The notes under the pieces are model-generated. The model made no database searches. It was not told where the DNA came from and saw nothing but the letters and a program-made list of their open reading frames with translations. A DNA stretch of 64,000 bases, taken from NCBI GenBank assembly GCA_965223775.1, contig OZ245021.1, positions 5,332,001 through 5,396,000 on the forward strand, written 5' to 3'. Source of the stretch: JAJDXW01 sp965223775 (lineage in GTDB: Bacteria > Pseudomonadota > Gammaproteobacteria > HK1). The translations under genes were made by a program, and so were the position numbers. Below are positions 1-8,742 of the stretch, in pieces; positions within the stretch are counted from its first letter, which is position 1; every line of letters begins with the position of its first letter.

Positions 1-416
1 CGGCGCATCTCCGGCACCCGGTGGTCCGGAAGGTCGGTGATGATCATGTGGAAGGCGTAGTCGATGGCGGTCCGGCCGGCCGCCTTCGCGTGCCAGGCGT
101 CCAGGCATTCGATGGTGGAGGTGCCCCGGGTCTGGATTGCGAAGTCGACGATGCAGGTGGTCCCGCCGTGGGCGGCGGCCCGGGTGCCGGTCTCGAAGGT
201 GTCGGAGGTCTCGGTGCCGCCGAAGGGCATCTGGTGGTGGGTGTGCGGGTCCACCCCGCCCGGAATGACCAGCTTTCCTGTCGCATCGATGACCCGATCG
301 GCGGGGAGGACGAGGTCCTGGCCGATGAGGGCGACGGTCTCTCCCTGGATGAAGAGGTCCGCCCGGTAGTCGTCGGCCGCGGTCACGATCCGGCCGTTCC
401 TGATGAGTATGCTCAT
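1..416 (-). CDS. Dihydropyrimidinase / D-hydantoinase, N-terminal part (runs off the left edge)
   Basis: Only the first 138 residues are in the window; the gene continues beyond base 1. The start MSILIRNGRIVTAADDYRAD is typical of cyclic amidohydrolases. The metal-binding HxH appears as DPHTHHQMPFGG (His58 and His60), which matches dihydropyrimidinases and hydantoinases better than dihydroorotase. These enzymes hydrolyse the ring of dihydrouracil, dihydrothymine or hydantoins. A GGAG lies about nine bases before the ATG. The gene is divergent from a PotD/PotB/PotC-like importer, so the two may form a uptake-and-degradation module for a pyrimidine-related compound (inference). An allantoinase or other hydantoinase-family role cannot be excluded without the C-terminus. 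Confidence 0.85.
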   Translation of the reverse strand, partial: MSILIRNGRIVTAADDYRADLFIQGETVALIGQDLVLPADRVIDATGKLVIPGGVDPHTHHQMPFGGTETSDTFETGTRAAAHGGTTCIVDFAIQTRGTSTIECLDAWHAKAAGRTAIDYAFHMIITDLPDHRVPEMR

Positions 417-643
417 CCCGGTTTCTCCATCCGTGCCACGCCTTTTCGGCTGTCCTGCGCTTCCTCGGCCGTTGCCCGCTTCCTGGTGCGCGCCGCGCGG
501 CCCGGTGCGTGCCGCGCCGTCTCGTGCGTGCCGCACTCCCGCGCTCGCGCCGGGTCCGGCGACGGCGATTTCCAACCGGCGCGAGTTTACGGTATTTTGG
601 CCGCACGGAACTTTCGGGACGACAGCTCAACGGAGGCAACAAC

Positions 644-1915
644 ATGACTGTCAGAAACAATCATCGGCGCGGCCGTACTCGCCGCGAATTCATGGGCGAC
701 AGCGCGAAAGTAGTCGCGGCGGGCGCCCTCGCGGGGGGATTCCCCCACATTGCCCGGGCCGACGAGGGGATCCGCACCATCGGCCTCGCGGTCAGCATCA
801 TCAACGAAATCCAGGGCAAGGCGGCCGCGGACCTGGGGTTCCCGATCCGCGGCCAGGCCCTCGGCTACGGCGCGATGGTCGGCAAGATGCTGAACCAGAA
901 CGACCAGTACGACGTTGCGGAAGGCTACTTCAACGACATGGACGTGATGATCCCCTCCAAGGTGTGGCAACCCATCGACACCCAGCGCATCCCGGAATGG
1001 GAAAAGGTCACCGACCTTACCAAGACCGGGCGCCTCACGCCGGAGTCCAATCCCGGCCAGGGCGACGCCCCGTTCCGGCACCTGTGGCTGGACGCGGACG
1101 GCAACCGGGTGGAAGGGCCGTCCCGCTACATCAGCATGCTGCCCGGCTGGCACAACGCCGACTCCCTCGGTTACAACCCCGAGGACACCGGCCGGCCCAT
1201 CGAGAGCTGGGCGGAGCTCTTCAGCGAGGATTTCGCGGGCCAGGTCGCCCTTCTCAACGCCCCTCAGATCGGGGTCATGGACGCCGCCCTCGGGGTGGAA
1301 GGGCTCGGCCTCTACCAGTTCAAGGACAAGGGGAACATGACTCGCGAGGAGATCGACTTCCTCATCGACTTCCTCATCGAGAAGAAGCAGGCCGGACACT
1401 TCCGCGCCTTCTGGGAGACCTTCGGCCAGTCCGTCAACCTCATGGTGAGCGGCGAGGTGGTCCTGGAGAGCATGTGGTCGCCGGCGGTGACCGCGATCAA
1501 GGCCGAGGGCGTCCCCTGCATCTACGCCTTCCCGAAGGAAGGGATGCGGGGCTGGCACGGCGGCTGCGCGATCTCGGCCAAGGTGACCGGCAAGGCGCTC
1601 GACCAGACCTACGAGTACCTCAACTGGTGGCTCGACGGCTGGGCGGGCGCGTTCGTCGCCAGGCAGGGCTACTACATGTCGGTGCCCGACAACGTCAAGA
1701 AGCACCTCGAGCCCGAGGAGTGGGACTACTGGTACGCGGGAAAGCCGGCCGCAAAGGAGCTGCCGGACCCCTACGGCACCATCATCGTCCCGGAGGGCGA
1801 GGTGCGCGACGGCGGGTCGTACTGGGACCGGTTCCGCAACATCGCGGTGTGGAACTCGCTCATGGACGAGAACGACTACCTCGTCGAGCGCTGGACGGAG
1901 TTCCTGAACGCCTGA
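644..1915 (+). CDS. PotD-like ABC transporter periplasmic substrate-binding protein (Tat signal)
   Basis: A 423-residue protein. The start at 644 is chosen because GGAGG lies seven bases upstream and a twin-arginine leader follows directly: RTRREFMGDSAKVVAAGA, then an ARA-type cleavage site near residue 38. The mature part resembles family 1 extracellular solute-binding proteins of the spermidine/putrescine type, with an ESWAELFSEDFAGQVALL stretch and a C-terminal TYEYLNWWLDGWAG stretch. It would deliver solute to the two permeases downstream. The substrate is not readable; the divergent dihydropyrimidinase suggests a nitrogen compound. Export by Tat implies folding before export, unusual but known for this class. 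No ATPase gene is adjacent, so it is either left of the window or shared. Confidence 0.85.
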   Translation: MTVRNNHRRGRTRREFMGDSAKVVAAGALAGGFPHIARADEGIRTIGLAVSIINEIQGKAAADLGFPIRGQALGYGAMVGKMLNQNDQYDVAEGYFNDMDVMIPSKVWQPIDTQRIPEWEKVTDLTKTGRLTPESNPGQGDAPFRHLWLDADGNRVEGPSRYISMLPGWHNADSLGYNPEDTGRPIESWAELFSEDFAGQVALLNAPQIGVMDAALGVEGLGLYQFKDKGNMTREEIDFLIDFLIEKKQAGHFRAFWETFGQSVNLMVSGEVVLESMWSPAVTAIKAEGVPCIYAFPKEGMRGWHGGCAISAKVTGKALDQTYEYLNWWLDGWAGAFVARQGYYMSVPDNVKKHLEPEEWDYWYAGKPAAKELPDPYGTIIVPEGEVRDGGSYWDRFRNIAVWNSLMDENDYLVERWTEFLNA

Positions 1916-1932
1916 CGGCCTGAGCGGCCCCG

Positions 1933-2000
1933 GGCCGGGGGGCGCGCGGCGCGTCCCCCGGCCGATTCAGCCGGCGAAGCCGGGCCGGTGCCGGCCCGGC
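1933..2000 (+). promoter_or_regulatory. Two GC-rich hairpins between binding-protein and permease genes
   Basis: The first hairpin (1933-1963) pairs GGCCGGGGG with CCCCCGGCC around a 13-base loop. The second (1979-2000) is a perfect ten-base stem, GCCGGGCCGG with CCGGCCCGGC, and a two-base loop. They start 18 bases after the binding-protein stop and have no T-run, so they look like 3'-end stabilisers or partial terminators rather than full terminators. Such structures commonly give more binding protein than permease from one operon; that role here is inferred. Confidence 0.55.
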
Positions 2001-2058
2001 TGCCGACCGGTTCGCACCCGGCCGCCCGAGGCGGTCGAGCCCACCGGTCCGAGCATCG

Positions 2059-3096
2059 ATGGCCAACCACGCGATTCCCCACCATCCGGGCCTCATCGGC
2101 GCCGCCCCCTCCTCGCGGGACATCGGGAGGAAGGGCGTCGGTCTCGCGGTCGAGGCGGCGCCATCCGGCGAGGACGCAACGCCAGCGGGCGCCCGCGGCC
2201 GGCGCAGCGCGCCGGGTGGGCACGCCGGCTGGCTGATCGCCCCCGCCACCCTCTGGCTCTTCGTCTTCCTGCTGGTGCCCCTCGCGAGCATCCTCGTATT
2301 CAGCTTCTTCACCTCGACCGGCTACGGGATGGCCCCCGAACTGACAATCAAGAACTACGTGGACTACATCGAGGTCGAGGGCTTCTTCGATCCGGAGGCG
2401 CGCAAGTTCCTCACCCCGAGCGTATTCGTCTCCACCCTGGGCATGACCATCCGGTTCGCGCTGACGGTGATGGCCCTCTGTCTCCTCGTGGGCTATCCGA
2501 TTGCGTACTTCCTCGCCCTCCAGGTGCAGGCATTCAAGTGGCAGCTCGCCCTGTTTCTGCTCTGCATGGTCCCGTTCTGGACGAGCTACCTCATCCGCGC
2601 CGTCGCCTGGCTGCCGATGCTCGGGCGCCGCGGGCTCCTCAACCGGGCGCTCGTCGAGTTCGGCATTGTGGAGAAGCCGGTCTCGTTCCTGCTCTACTCG
2701 GAGTTCGGCTACACGACGGCCCTCGTGCAGCTCTACGTCGTGCTCTGCGTCGGCCCCATCTTCTTCTCGCTCGCCAAGATTGACCGGCAGGTGCTGGAAG
2801 CGGCGCGCGACATGGGGGCGAACGCGTTCCAGATCTTCCGCGAGATCATCCTCCCCCTGTCCCTTCCGGGGGTCGCGATCGGCATGATCTTCATCTTCGT
2901 GATGCTGATGGGGGAGTTCGCGAGCGCGGTGGTGGTGTACGGCGGCAAGGTCTCGACGGTGGGCACCGTGATCCTCAACTACTACACGTTCGCGAACTAC
3001 CCGTTCGCGGCCGTCAACGCCCTCATGCTGATGATTGCGATGATGATCGGGGTGATCATCATCCTTCGCATCGTCGACATCCGGAGCCAACTGTGA
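2059..3096 (+). CDS. PotB-like ABC transporter permease
   Basis: A 345-residue inner-membrane protein. About 55 hydrophilic N-terminal residues precede the first helix (AGWLIAPATLWLFVFLLVPL), followed by roughly five more helices. The cytoplasmic EAA loop is LEAARDMGANAFQIFREI followed by LPLSLPG, the site that docks the ATPase. This layout matches PotB/type I importer permeases. It works with the permease starting seven bases after its stop and with the binding protein upstream. The start at 2059 has only a weak ribosome site, and the unusually long N-terminus means a later start is possible, although no good alternative stands out. Confidence 0.88.
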   Translation: MANHAIPHHPGLIGAAPSSRDIGRKGVGLAVEAAPSGEDATPAGARGRRSAPGGHAGWLIAPATLWLFVFLLVPLASILVFSFFTSTGYGMAPELTIKNYVDYIEVEGFFDPEARKFLTPSVFVSTLGMTIRFALTVMALCLLVGYPIAYFLALQVQAFKWQLALFLLCMVPFWTSYLIRAVAWLPMLGRRGLLNRALVEFGIVEKPVSFLLYSEFGYTTALVQLYVVLCVGPIFFSLAKIDRQVLEAARDMGANAFQIFREIILPLSLPGVAIGMIFIFVMLMGEFASAVVVYGGKVSTVGTVILNYYTFANYPFAAVNALMLMIAMMIGVIIILRIVDIRSQL

Positions 3097-3103
3097 GACG
3101 CCC

Positions 3104-3934
3104 GTGAAACCCCGCAAGTCCGCCGAGGCCCGCCGCCGGACGCTCGTCAAGTCGGGCTTCGGGGTCTATTTCGCGGTCTTCATCGTCTTCATCTACGGGC
3201 CGATGTTCGCGATGTTCATCCTCTCCTTCCAGGGCAAGCGCGGCGGCACCAGCTTCCCGATGCGGGGGGTGAGCCTGTTCTGGTGGGAGAAGCTGATCGA
3301 ACCCTCGACGGTCGGCGACATCAAGGGGGCCCTGCTCCGCTCCATCATCCTCGCCCTCATCGTGATGGTGGTCACCGCCCTCTTCTCGACCATGCTCGCG
3401 ATGGCCTTCCGCCGGCCGTTCCGGGGCGCGGGGGCGCTCTTCTACACGATCATGTCCGGGCTCATGGTGCCGGGGATTCTCCTCAGCCTCGGGCTCGCGA
3501 CCCTGCTCAAGCAGGTCGGCATCTCCCCCGCGTGGTGGTCCAGCGGGCTCGGGGTGCACGTGGTGTGGACCCTTCCGTTCGGATTCCTGGTGATGATGGC
3601 GGTGTTCAACCGCTTCGACGCGAGCCTCGAGGAGGCCGCGCGCGACATGGGAGCGAGCGAGTGGACGGTGTTCCGGGAGGTGACCCTGCCCCTCATCCTG
3701 CCCGGCATCGTCGCCGCGGGCCTCTTCGGGTTCACCCTCTCCTACGACGAGTTCGCCCGCACGACGCTGCTTGCCGGCGAGTTCAACACCCTTCCGCTCG
3801 ACATCAACGCGTCGATGACGCAGCGGATTCGGCCCACCCTGTTCGCCCTCGGCACCGCGTCCACGATCTTCTCCCTGCTGATGATCGGCCTCTTCCTCGT
3901 CGTCTACACCATCATCTACCGGCGCACCCACTAG
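3104..3934 (+). CDS. PotC-like ABC transporter permease
   Basis: A 276-residue inner-membrane permease starting at GTG, seven bases after the PotB-like gene. It has about six helices, beginning GVYFAVFIVFIYGPMFAMFI, and a clear EAA loop LEEAARDMGASEWTVFREV followed by LPLILPG. With its partner it would form the heterodimeric pore of a polyamine/opine-type importer. The TAG stop lies inside the left terminus of the small inverted-repeat element at 3930-4042, so the last codons adjoin an insertion junction. The reading frame does not look disturbed by the element. Confidence 0.88.
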   Translation: MKPRKSAEARRRTLVKSGFGVYFAVFIVFIYGPMFAMFILSFQGKRGGTSFPMRGVSLFWWEKLIEPSTVGDIKGALLRSIILALIVMVVTALFSTMLAMAFRRPFRGAGALFYTIMSGLMVPGILLSLGLATLLKQVGISPAWWSSGLGVHVVWTLPFGFLVMMAVFNRFDASLEEAARDMGASEWTVFREVTLPLILPGIVAAGLFGFTLSYDEFARTTLLAGEFNTLPLDINASMTQRIRPTLFALGTASTIFSLLMIGLFLVVYTIIYRRTH

Positions 3935-4042
3935 TACCTCTGCACAGAGGTCTTGACCGGTCGGGACGGCGCAGACGAGACCAAAGCGGCTCATACATGT
4001 TTGATTTTCAATCGATCAAAACTTCTGTGCAGAGGTACTAGT
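3930..4042. mobile_element. MITE-like element with 19-bp perfect terminal inverted repeats
   Basis: Bases 3930-3948 (ACTAGTACCTCTGCACAGA) are the exact reverse complement of 4024-4042. The match extends inward to about 30 bp with four mismatches, all transitions. Both ends carry CTAG, which could be a 4-bp target duplication. The 113-bp length and absence of an ORF suit a non-autonomous miniature element. IS5-group transposons are known to target YTAR sites such as CTAG, so an IS5-family parent is plausible but not shown. The left CTAG supplies the stop of the upstream permease. A bidirectional terminator is an alternative, but the 75-base spacer argues against it. Confidence 0.7.
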
Positions 4043-4294
4043 CCGCCCAACGCAGAGGATTCCTGTCGCGCGGACGGATACGGGAATGGCCCCGTTTCTG
4101 CCGTCCTGCATGCGGCGACGGTCAACCGGTTAGGGCGGAGGCGTGGCCCGCCGGCCCGGGGGCAGGCCCCTTCTTCCGCGGCTCAATACGACCCGCTCCA
4201 GAAGGGACCTACATCGGGCCGGCTACCCCGCGGGGTACGCGGGCCGAGTGTCGATGGCCGCGGCCCGGCTCTGTCGCGCAAGGTTACGGCGGAG

Positions 4295-6100
4295 CTACAT
4301 GGCCTGCCAGTCATACGTGTTCGTCCCGTCATACATGCACACTTCCGTGACGACGCCCGAAGTCTCCGTACGGAAAGTGAGGTCGGTCTCGCAGCGATCG
4401 CCATCGTCGTACTCGAAGATGATATCCGCCGTATTCGCCCCCGTATTTGCATACGTGTAGGTACCTTCGTATCTAACCACACCTGCGACCTCGACGAAAC
4501 GCGTCAGGGAGAGAAAATCCAGGAAGAACGACAGACCCTGGGGGTCGAAGGGCGAGACAAAGCGCTTGTTGCGGAAGCGCTCGTAGAACGCGTTCTGGTC
4601 CGCGGGCGCCAGGCCGGTTGGACCGGCGTACTCGAGCGTCCAGCTCGTCGAGCCCATCGTCGTGTTGCTCGAAGCGTCGACGCACTCGAACTCCATGCTG
4701 CCCGAGTCGTCCGCCTCGAACACGAGGTCGAGGGTGCACGTTCCGCCACCGCCGTACGTGAGCTCGAGCGTGCCCGAGCTCCCACCCGTGTTCATGTAGG
4801 TGTAGGTTCCCATCCGCTGCGTGCCGCCCGAACCCTGGCGGAAGTTCCCGGGAGGATCGAAGACCACGGCTACTCCGAAGCCCGAACCCGCGCCCGGCAC
4901 CAATCGCCGGGAGTCGACGAGGTCGTCGAACGCATCGCGGTCCGCGGGGGCGGTGCCGGCCGGACCGATGTCCACGAGCACCCAGCTCCGGATCGGCTGC
5001 AGCTCGAGCTCGCCAACGTCCTCGCACACGCTGAGGGTCGTGCCGGCGACGAACGAATCGAAGGCGGCGAGCGAGGTGCACACTTCGCCGTCGTCGTAGT
5101 CAAGGACAAGCGTCCCGGAATTCGGTCCCTGGTTCTCGTAGGTATAGCCCCCCTCGAACGTATCCCCGAGGTAGGACTCGTGGAAGCGCCCGGAGGAGGT
5201 GAAGTCCACGTGGCCCGTTCCGTCCGTGGCCCGCACCCGCCGGTCGACGAAGCGGGCGTTGAACGCGGACTCATTCGGTGGGGCAAACCCGGCGTACTTC
5301 ACAGTCGAGAGATTGGTCAGGTGCTCGGGGGTCTTGAGGACGCTCATCACCTGAATCGACTGGTCCGTGGTGACGGAGAGCTGCCACTTTCCGGTTCCTT
5401 TTCCGAGCTCGCCGCTCACCACCTCGCAGCGGCAGGTGTCGTCCTCCGCCTCGCCCGATTCGAGTTCGGCGGCGGTGACCATGCAGGCTCCGCCCGCCGG
5501 CACCGTGACCCGCACCGACTCCTCCGACCCGATTCCATTGTCGTCTGTGCCGCTTATCACTGCTTCCGCCACGGTATCCCCCGGGTTGACCAACCGCAGG
5601 CGGCTCTGCTGCGTCATGTTCTTCCCGGGATTGAATATGGCCACGTCGTGGCGCCCCGGCTCGACCTCCGGGACGACGTCGTGGATGCTGGTGACGAACC
5701 CGTCGCCGGTCCGGACGAAGGCGAGGGGCAGGATGTCGAGGTCAGTCTCGAGCTCGAGCCGCCAGTTGCACTGGCCCTCTCCGACTCCGTCCGAGAGTTT
5801 CCTCTCTTCATTCAATTCGAGGTCCTCGGAATTGAAGTGCCGGCTCGAATTTGCCCCGATGGAAAGCTTGACCTGCCCGGCTTCGTCGCCGGTGTCGTCG
5901 ATGGCGCGGATATCGACCGTGCCGGAGCGATCCGAACGGTTGACGATCCGGACGAATCCGGTGAGCGCGTCATTGCCCGCCGGCAGGACCAGCGGAAGGG
6001 AGTGCTCGGCAGCCCGGCCGGACTGAACAAGCGCAGCCGGGCCGAGCACCAGCAGGCATGCCAGAACCGGCCATCTGCGAACGCGTGCCTGTCGCTTCAT
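4295..6100 (-). CDS. Secreted repeat protein of unknown function (two N-terminal and three C-terminal repeats)
   Basis: A 601-residue protein. The start at 6100 is set by AGGAGG seven bases upstream and by a Sec signal (MKRQARVRRWPVLACLLVLG, cleavage near GRAA at about 30). Residues about 40-250 hold two related segments (FVRIVNRSDRSGTVDIRAID and RLRLVNPGDTVAEAVISGTD), each ending in a cysteine-containing stretch. Residues about 255-601 hold three units of about 115 residues, each with an aromatic/glycine core (GGYTYENQGPNSGTLVLDYD, MGTYTYMNTGGSSGTLELTY, YEGTYTYANTGANTADIIFE) and a paired cysteine later. It looks extracellular or outer-surface and rich in beta structure. I do not recognise a named domain and assign no function. 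Confidence 0.75.
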   Translation of the reverse strand: MKRQARVRRWPVLACLLVLGPAALVQSGRAAEHSLPLVLPAGNDALTGFVRIVNRSDRSGTVDIRAIDDTGDEAGQVKLSIGANSSRHFNSEDLELNEERKLSDGVGEGQCNWRLELETDLDILPLAFVRTGDGFVTSIHDVVPEVEPGRHDVAIFNPGKNMTQQSRLRLVNPGDTVAEAVISGTDDNGIGSEESVRVTVPAGGACMVTAAELESGEAEDDTCRCEVVSGELGKGTGKWQLSVTTDQSIQVMSVLKTPEHLTNLSTVKYAGFAPPNESAFNARFVDRRVRATDGTGHVDFTSSGRFHESYLGDTFEGGYTYENQGPNSGTLVLDYDDGEVCTSLAAFDSFVAGTTLSVCEDVGELELQPIRSWVLVDIGPAGTAPADRDAFDDLVDSRRLVPGAGSGFGVAVVFDPPGNFRQGSGGTQRMGTYTYMNTGGSSGTLELTYGGGGTCTLDLVFEADDSGSMEFECVDASSNTTMGSTSWTLEYAGPTGLAPADQNAFYERFRNKRFVSPFDPQGLSFFLDFLSLTRFVEVAGVVRYEGTYTYANTGANTADIIFEYDDGDRCETDLTFRTETSGVVTEVCMYDGTNTYDWQAM

Positions 6101-6428
6101 CAATCGTCCTCCTCTCGGGCAGACTGCCGCTGCCCCCTCACGCCAACCGAATGTGCGTATTCCCGGCGATGCCGAGCCCCGAGCCTGGTTCGAGCCCACG
6201 GGAGCGCTGCCACGAGCGCGGTCCCGGCGCCGACCGTGGGCGGTTGCCCTCGCGAAGGCACTCCTCCGCCTTCATCGTCGTGCCGTACTCGAGCCCCTCG
6301 GTACGGTAGCGGGCTCCGGTCTCCTCCAGCCTCCGGCGCACGATCCACCCCCGCGACAGGGGACTAGTGTAGAAGATCGCCTGTCGGGCGGCCCCGCCGC
6401 AGCGCCGCCGGCCCGGCTCCCGAACGGG
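6101..6428 (-). other. 328-base gap; possible small ORF, otherwise nothing recognised
   Basis: The gap lies between the repeat-protein start and the DUF368 gene end, both on minus. A minus-strand frame at 6138-6341 (67 codons from a GTG) has strongly G/C-ending codons over its first 36 codons (RRRLEETGARYRTEGLEYGT) but loses coding character later. It could be a small gene, or a remnant upstream of the repeat protein. No clear promoter, terminator or repeat was found. Confidence 0.3.
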
Positions 6429-7319
6429 TCAGGCACGGGAACGGGCGGCGAGGTGGAGCGCCGCCACCAGCGCCATTCCCGCCACCGCGAGGAGCAGGCT
6501 CACCGGGTCGAGGGTCTCGGGCCATACCGGCATCGACCGCTCCCCCATCGCCGGCCGGTACGGCCAGAGAGACCAGAGCGAGCCGGCCACGAGCCCCGCG
6601 AGGGTGAAGAGGGTCGGCCGGCGGAACCGGCCGAGCAGCCAGCCGAGGACTCGGCTCAAGAGGGCCAGTCCGGCCGCCACCCCCAGTGCGAACGGCACCA
6701 GCACGGCGAGATCGAGCCGCCCGAGCGCCGCCAGCACGTAGGTGTACTTCTTGAGCAGCACCAGCACGTAGGCCCCGGAGATCCCGGGCAGGATCATCGC
6801 GGCGGCCGCGCACGCGCCGGACGCGAACACGAACCAGGCGGTCTCGGGAGTCGACGCGGGTACCGCGACCGCGAGCCCCCACCCGGCGGCGATCCCCACC
6901 ACCACGGCCGCGACATCCGGCCACCGGAGGGAATGGCCGCGCCGCGCTTCGCCGAGAAGCACCCCCAGCGCTCCCGTGACGAGCCCGAAGAAGAAGCTCT
7001 GCACCGCGACCCGATGGCTCTCCATCAGCTCCGCGAGTGACACCACCCGGGTGAAGAACGCGGCCGCGACCACGATGCCGGCGACGAGGGGGAGCAGGAA
7101 TCCGGCGTCGATGCGCCGGGCTGCGCCCGGCAGGTCGAGCCGCAGCAGCCGACCGGCGAACGCGAGATCGAACCCTCGGATCGCGGCCACGAGCCGCTCG
7201 TAGATCCCGAGCACGATGGCGACGGTCGCTCCGCTCACCCCCGGTACGAGATCGGCGGCGCCGACGCAGAAACCGCGCGCGACTCCCGCGGCCCAGGCCC
7301 GGGCTGCGTTGCCGGTCAC
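6429..7319 (-). CDS. DUF368 membrane protein (undecaprenyl-phosphate translocase family)
   Basis: About 296 residues from a GTG at 7319, an upstream extension to 7427 being possible. The two signature loops are visible: GAADLVPGVSGATVAIVLG near the N-terminus and MILPGISGAYVLVLL in the second half, with about eight hydrophobic helices. DUF368 proteins (PopT) were shown to recycle undecaprenyl phosphate across the cytoplasmic membrane, the lipid carrier used for peptidoglycan and O-antigen. The gene lies downstream of aroB on the same strand with a gap of about 160 bases; a shared transcript is possible. The family call is firm, the exact start is not. Confidence 0.85.
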   Translation of the reverse strand: MTGNAARAWAAGVARGFCVGAADLVPGVSGATVAIVLGIYERLVAAIRGFDLAFAGRLLRLDLPGAARRIDAGFLLPLVAGIVVAAAFFTRVVSLAELMESHRVAVQSFFFGLVTGALGVLLGEARRGHSLRWPDVAAVVVGIAAGWGLAVAVPASTPETAWFVFASGACAAAAMILPGISGAYVLVLLKKYTYVLAALGRLDLAVLVPFALGVAAGLALLSRVLGWLLGRFRRPTLFTLAGLVAGSLWSLWPYRPAMGERSMPVWPETLDPVSLLLAVAGMALVAALHLAARSRA

Positions 7320-7479
7320 CCTCCGGCGCCCCCCCGTGCCGCCGGCCGAACGCCCGCCCCGCGGTACCGATTCCGCCCGACCCTGGCCCGCATGTCTCAC
7401 TAATCCCCGGCTGCGGTTGACACCCACCCCGAGGCCGCCCGGTCGAGCACGGCATCGCCGGGGAGGACCACGGGCGGGA

Positions 7480-8583
7480 TCAGCCGAAGAATGGCGGTTC
7501 GATGTCGGCGCGGCACGCCTCGAGGGTCTCGGCGAGCGCGCGGGAGTCGAAGTCGCTGGTGAGCACGGTGTCGCCGATCGCCCGCGGCAGCACGAGGCGG
7601 ATGCCTCCGTCCACCACCTTCTTGTCCCGGGCCATCAGGCGAAGAAAGGTATCGGGCGCGAGATCCGCGGGACCGCGATCGGGCAGACCGGCGCGTCGCA
7701 CCAGCGCCTGCACGCGGCCGGCCTCGTCGCCGGAGAGCCAGCCCATGCGCGCCGCGAGGTCCGTGGCCATGCACATCCCGGCCGCGACCGCCTCGCCGTG
7801 CAGCCAGTAACCGAACTCCATTCCCGCCTCGATCGCGTGCCCGAACGTGTGCCCGAGATTGAGCCGGGCGCGTACTCCTTCCTCCCGCTCGTCCCGGCTC
7901 ACCACCTCGGCCTTGATCTCGCACGAGCGCCGCACCGCCTGGCCAAGCAGCCCCTCGTCGCGCGCGAGCAGCCCGTCGAGGTGGTCTTCGAGCCACCGGA
8001 AGAACGCTCCGTCCCAGAGCACCCCGTACTTGATGACCTCCGCGAGGCCGGCGCGAAGCTCGCGCCCGCCGAGGGTCGCGAGCGCCCGGGTGTCGGCGAG
8101 GACGCACGCTGGCTGATGGAACGCGCCGATCAGGTTCTTGCCCTTCGGGTGGTTGACCCCGGTCTTGCCGCCGACCGAGGAGTCCACCTGGGCGAGCAGG
8201 GTGGTCGGAACCTGAATGCACCGGATCCCCCGGTGGTAGATCGCGGCCGCGAAGCCCGCGACGTCGCCGACCACCCCGCCGCCGAGGGCGATCACGGCGG
8301 CGCTGCGGTTGAATCCCCGCTCCACCAGCACGTCGATGATCCGCGAGACGGCGCCGAGCGTCTTCTCGGCCTCCCCGCCGGTCAGTACCACCGAGGCGAC
8401 CTCGCGACCCTCGAGCGCCTGGCGCAATGCGGTGAGATAGAGACCGGCCACCGCTTCATCGGTGACCACGAGGACCTGGCGGCCGGCGAGGTGAGGCGCG
8501 TACAGATCGCAACGGCCGATGAGGTCCGAGCCGACGTGGATCGGATAGCCGCGGTCGCCGAGGTCCACTACCAGCGGTTGCAT
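7480..8583 (-). CDS. aroB: 3-dehydroquinate synthase
   Basis: A 367-residue cytoplasmic enzyme, the usual length, converting DAHP to 3-dehydroquinate in the shikimate pathway with NAD and a divalent metal. The NAD-binding glycine-rich stretch ALGGGVVGDVAGFAA lies at residues 99-113. GGKTGVNHPKGKNLIG follows, then the metal ligands in RLNLGHTFGHAIE and HGEAVAAG. The gene follows aroK on the same strand, a standard aroKB pair, although 159 bases separate them here instead of a few. No anomalies in the active-site motifs. Confidence 0.97.
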   Translation of the reverse strand: MQPLVVDLGDRGYPIHVGSDLIGRCDLYAPHLAGRQVLVVTDEAVAGLYLTALRQALEGREVASVVLTGGEAEKTLGAVSRIIDVLVERGFNRSAAVIALGGGVVGDVAGFAAAIYHRGIRCIQVPTTLLAQVDSSVGGKTGVNHPKGKNLIGAFHQPACVLADTRALATLGGRELRAGLAEVIKYGVLWDGAFFRWLEDHLDGLLARDEGLLGQAVRRSCEIKAEVVSRDEREEGVRARLNLGHTFGHAIEAGMEFGYWLHGEAVAAGMCMATDLAARMGWLSGDEAGRVQALVRRAGLPDRGPADLAPDTFLRLMARDKKVVDGGIRLVLPRAIGDTVLTSDFDSRALAETLEACRADIEPPFFG

Positions 8584-8742
8584 GGACCCGATTCTATAGG
8601 CCGGGCGCCGGGCGCGCGCCGCGAGCGCGGCTTCGCAACCGCGGGAAACGGTTCGAAGGGCCGGGCGAGCGGGCGGCCACCGTGCCCCCCGCGGTGCCGC
8701 CGTACCGCCGAAGCGGCGGCCGCGGAACGGGCGGGGGACGAA

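Noticed and set aside
3953..6367. An 804-codon plus-strand reading frame
   Set aside because: It is antisense to the secreted repeat protein, which has a signal peptide, repeats and AGGAGG. The plus frame is low-complexity and arginine-rich, as expected from high GC.
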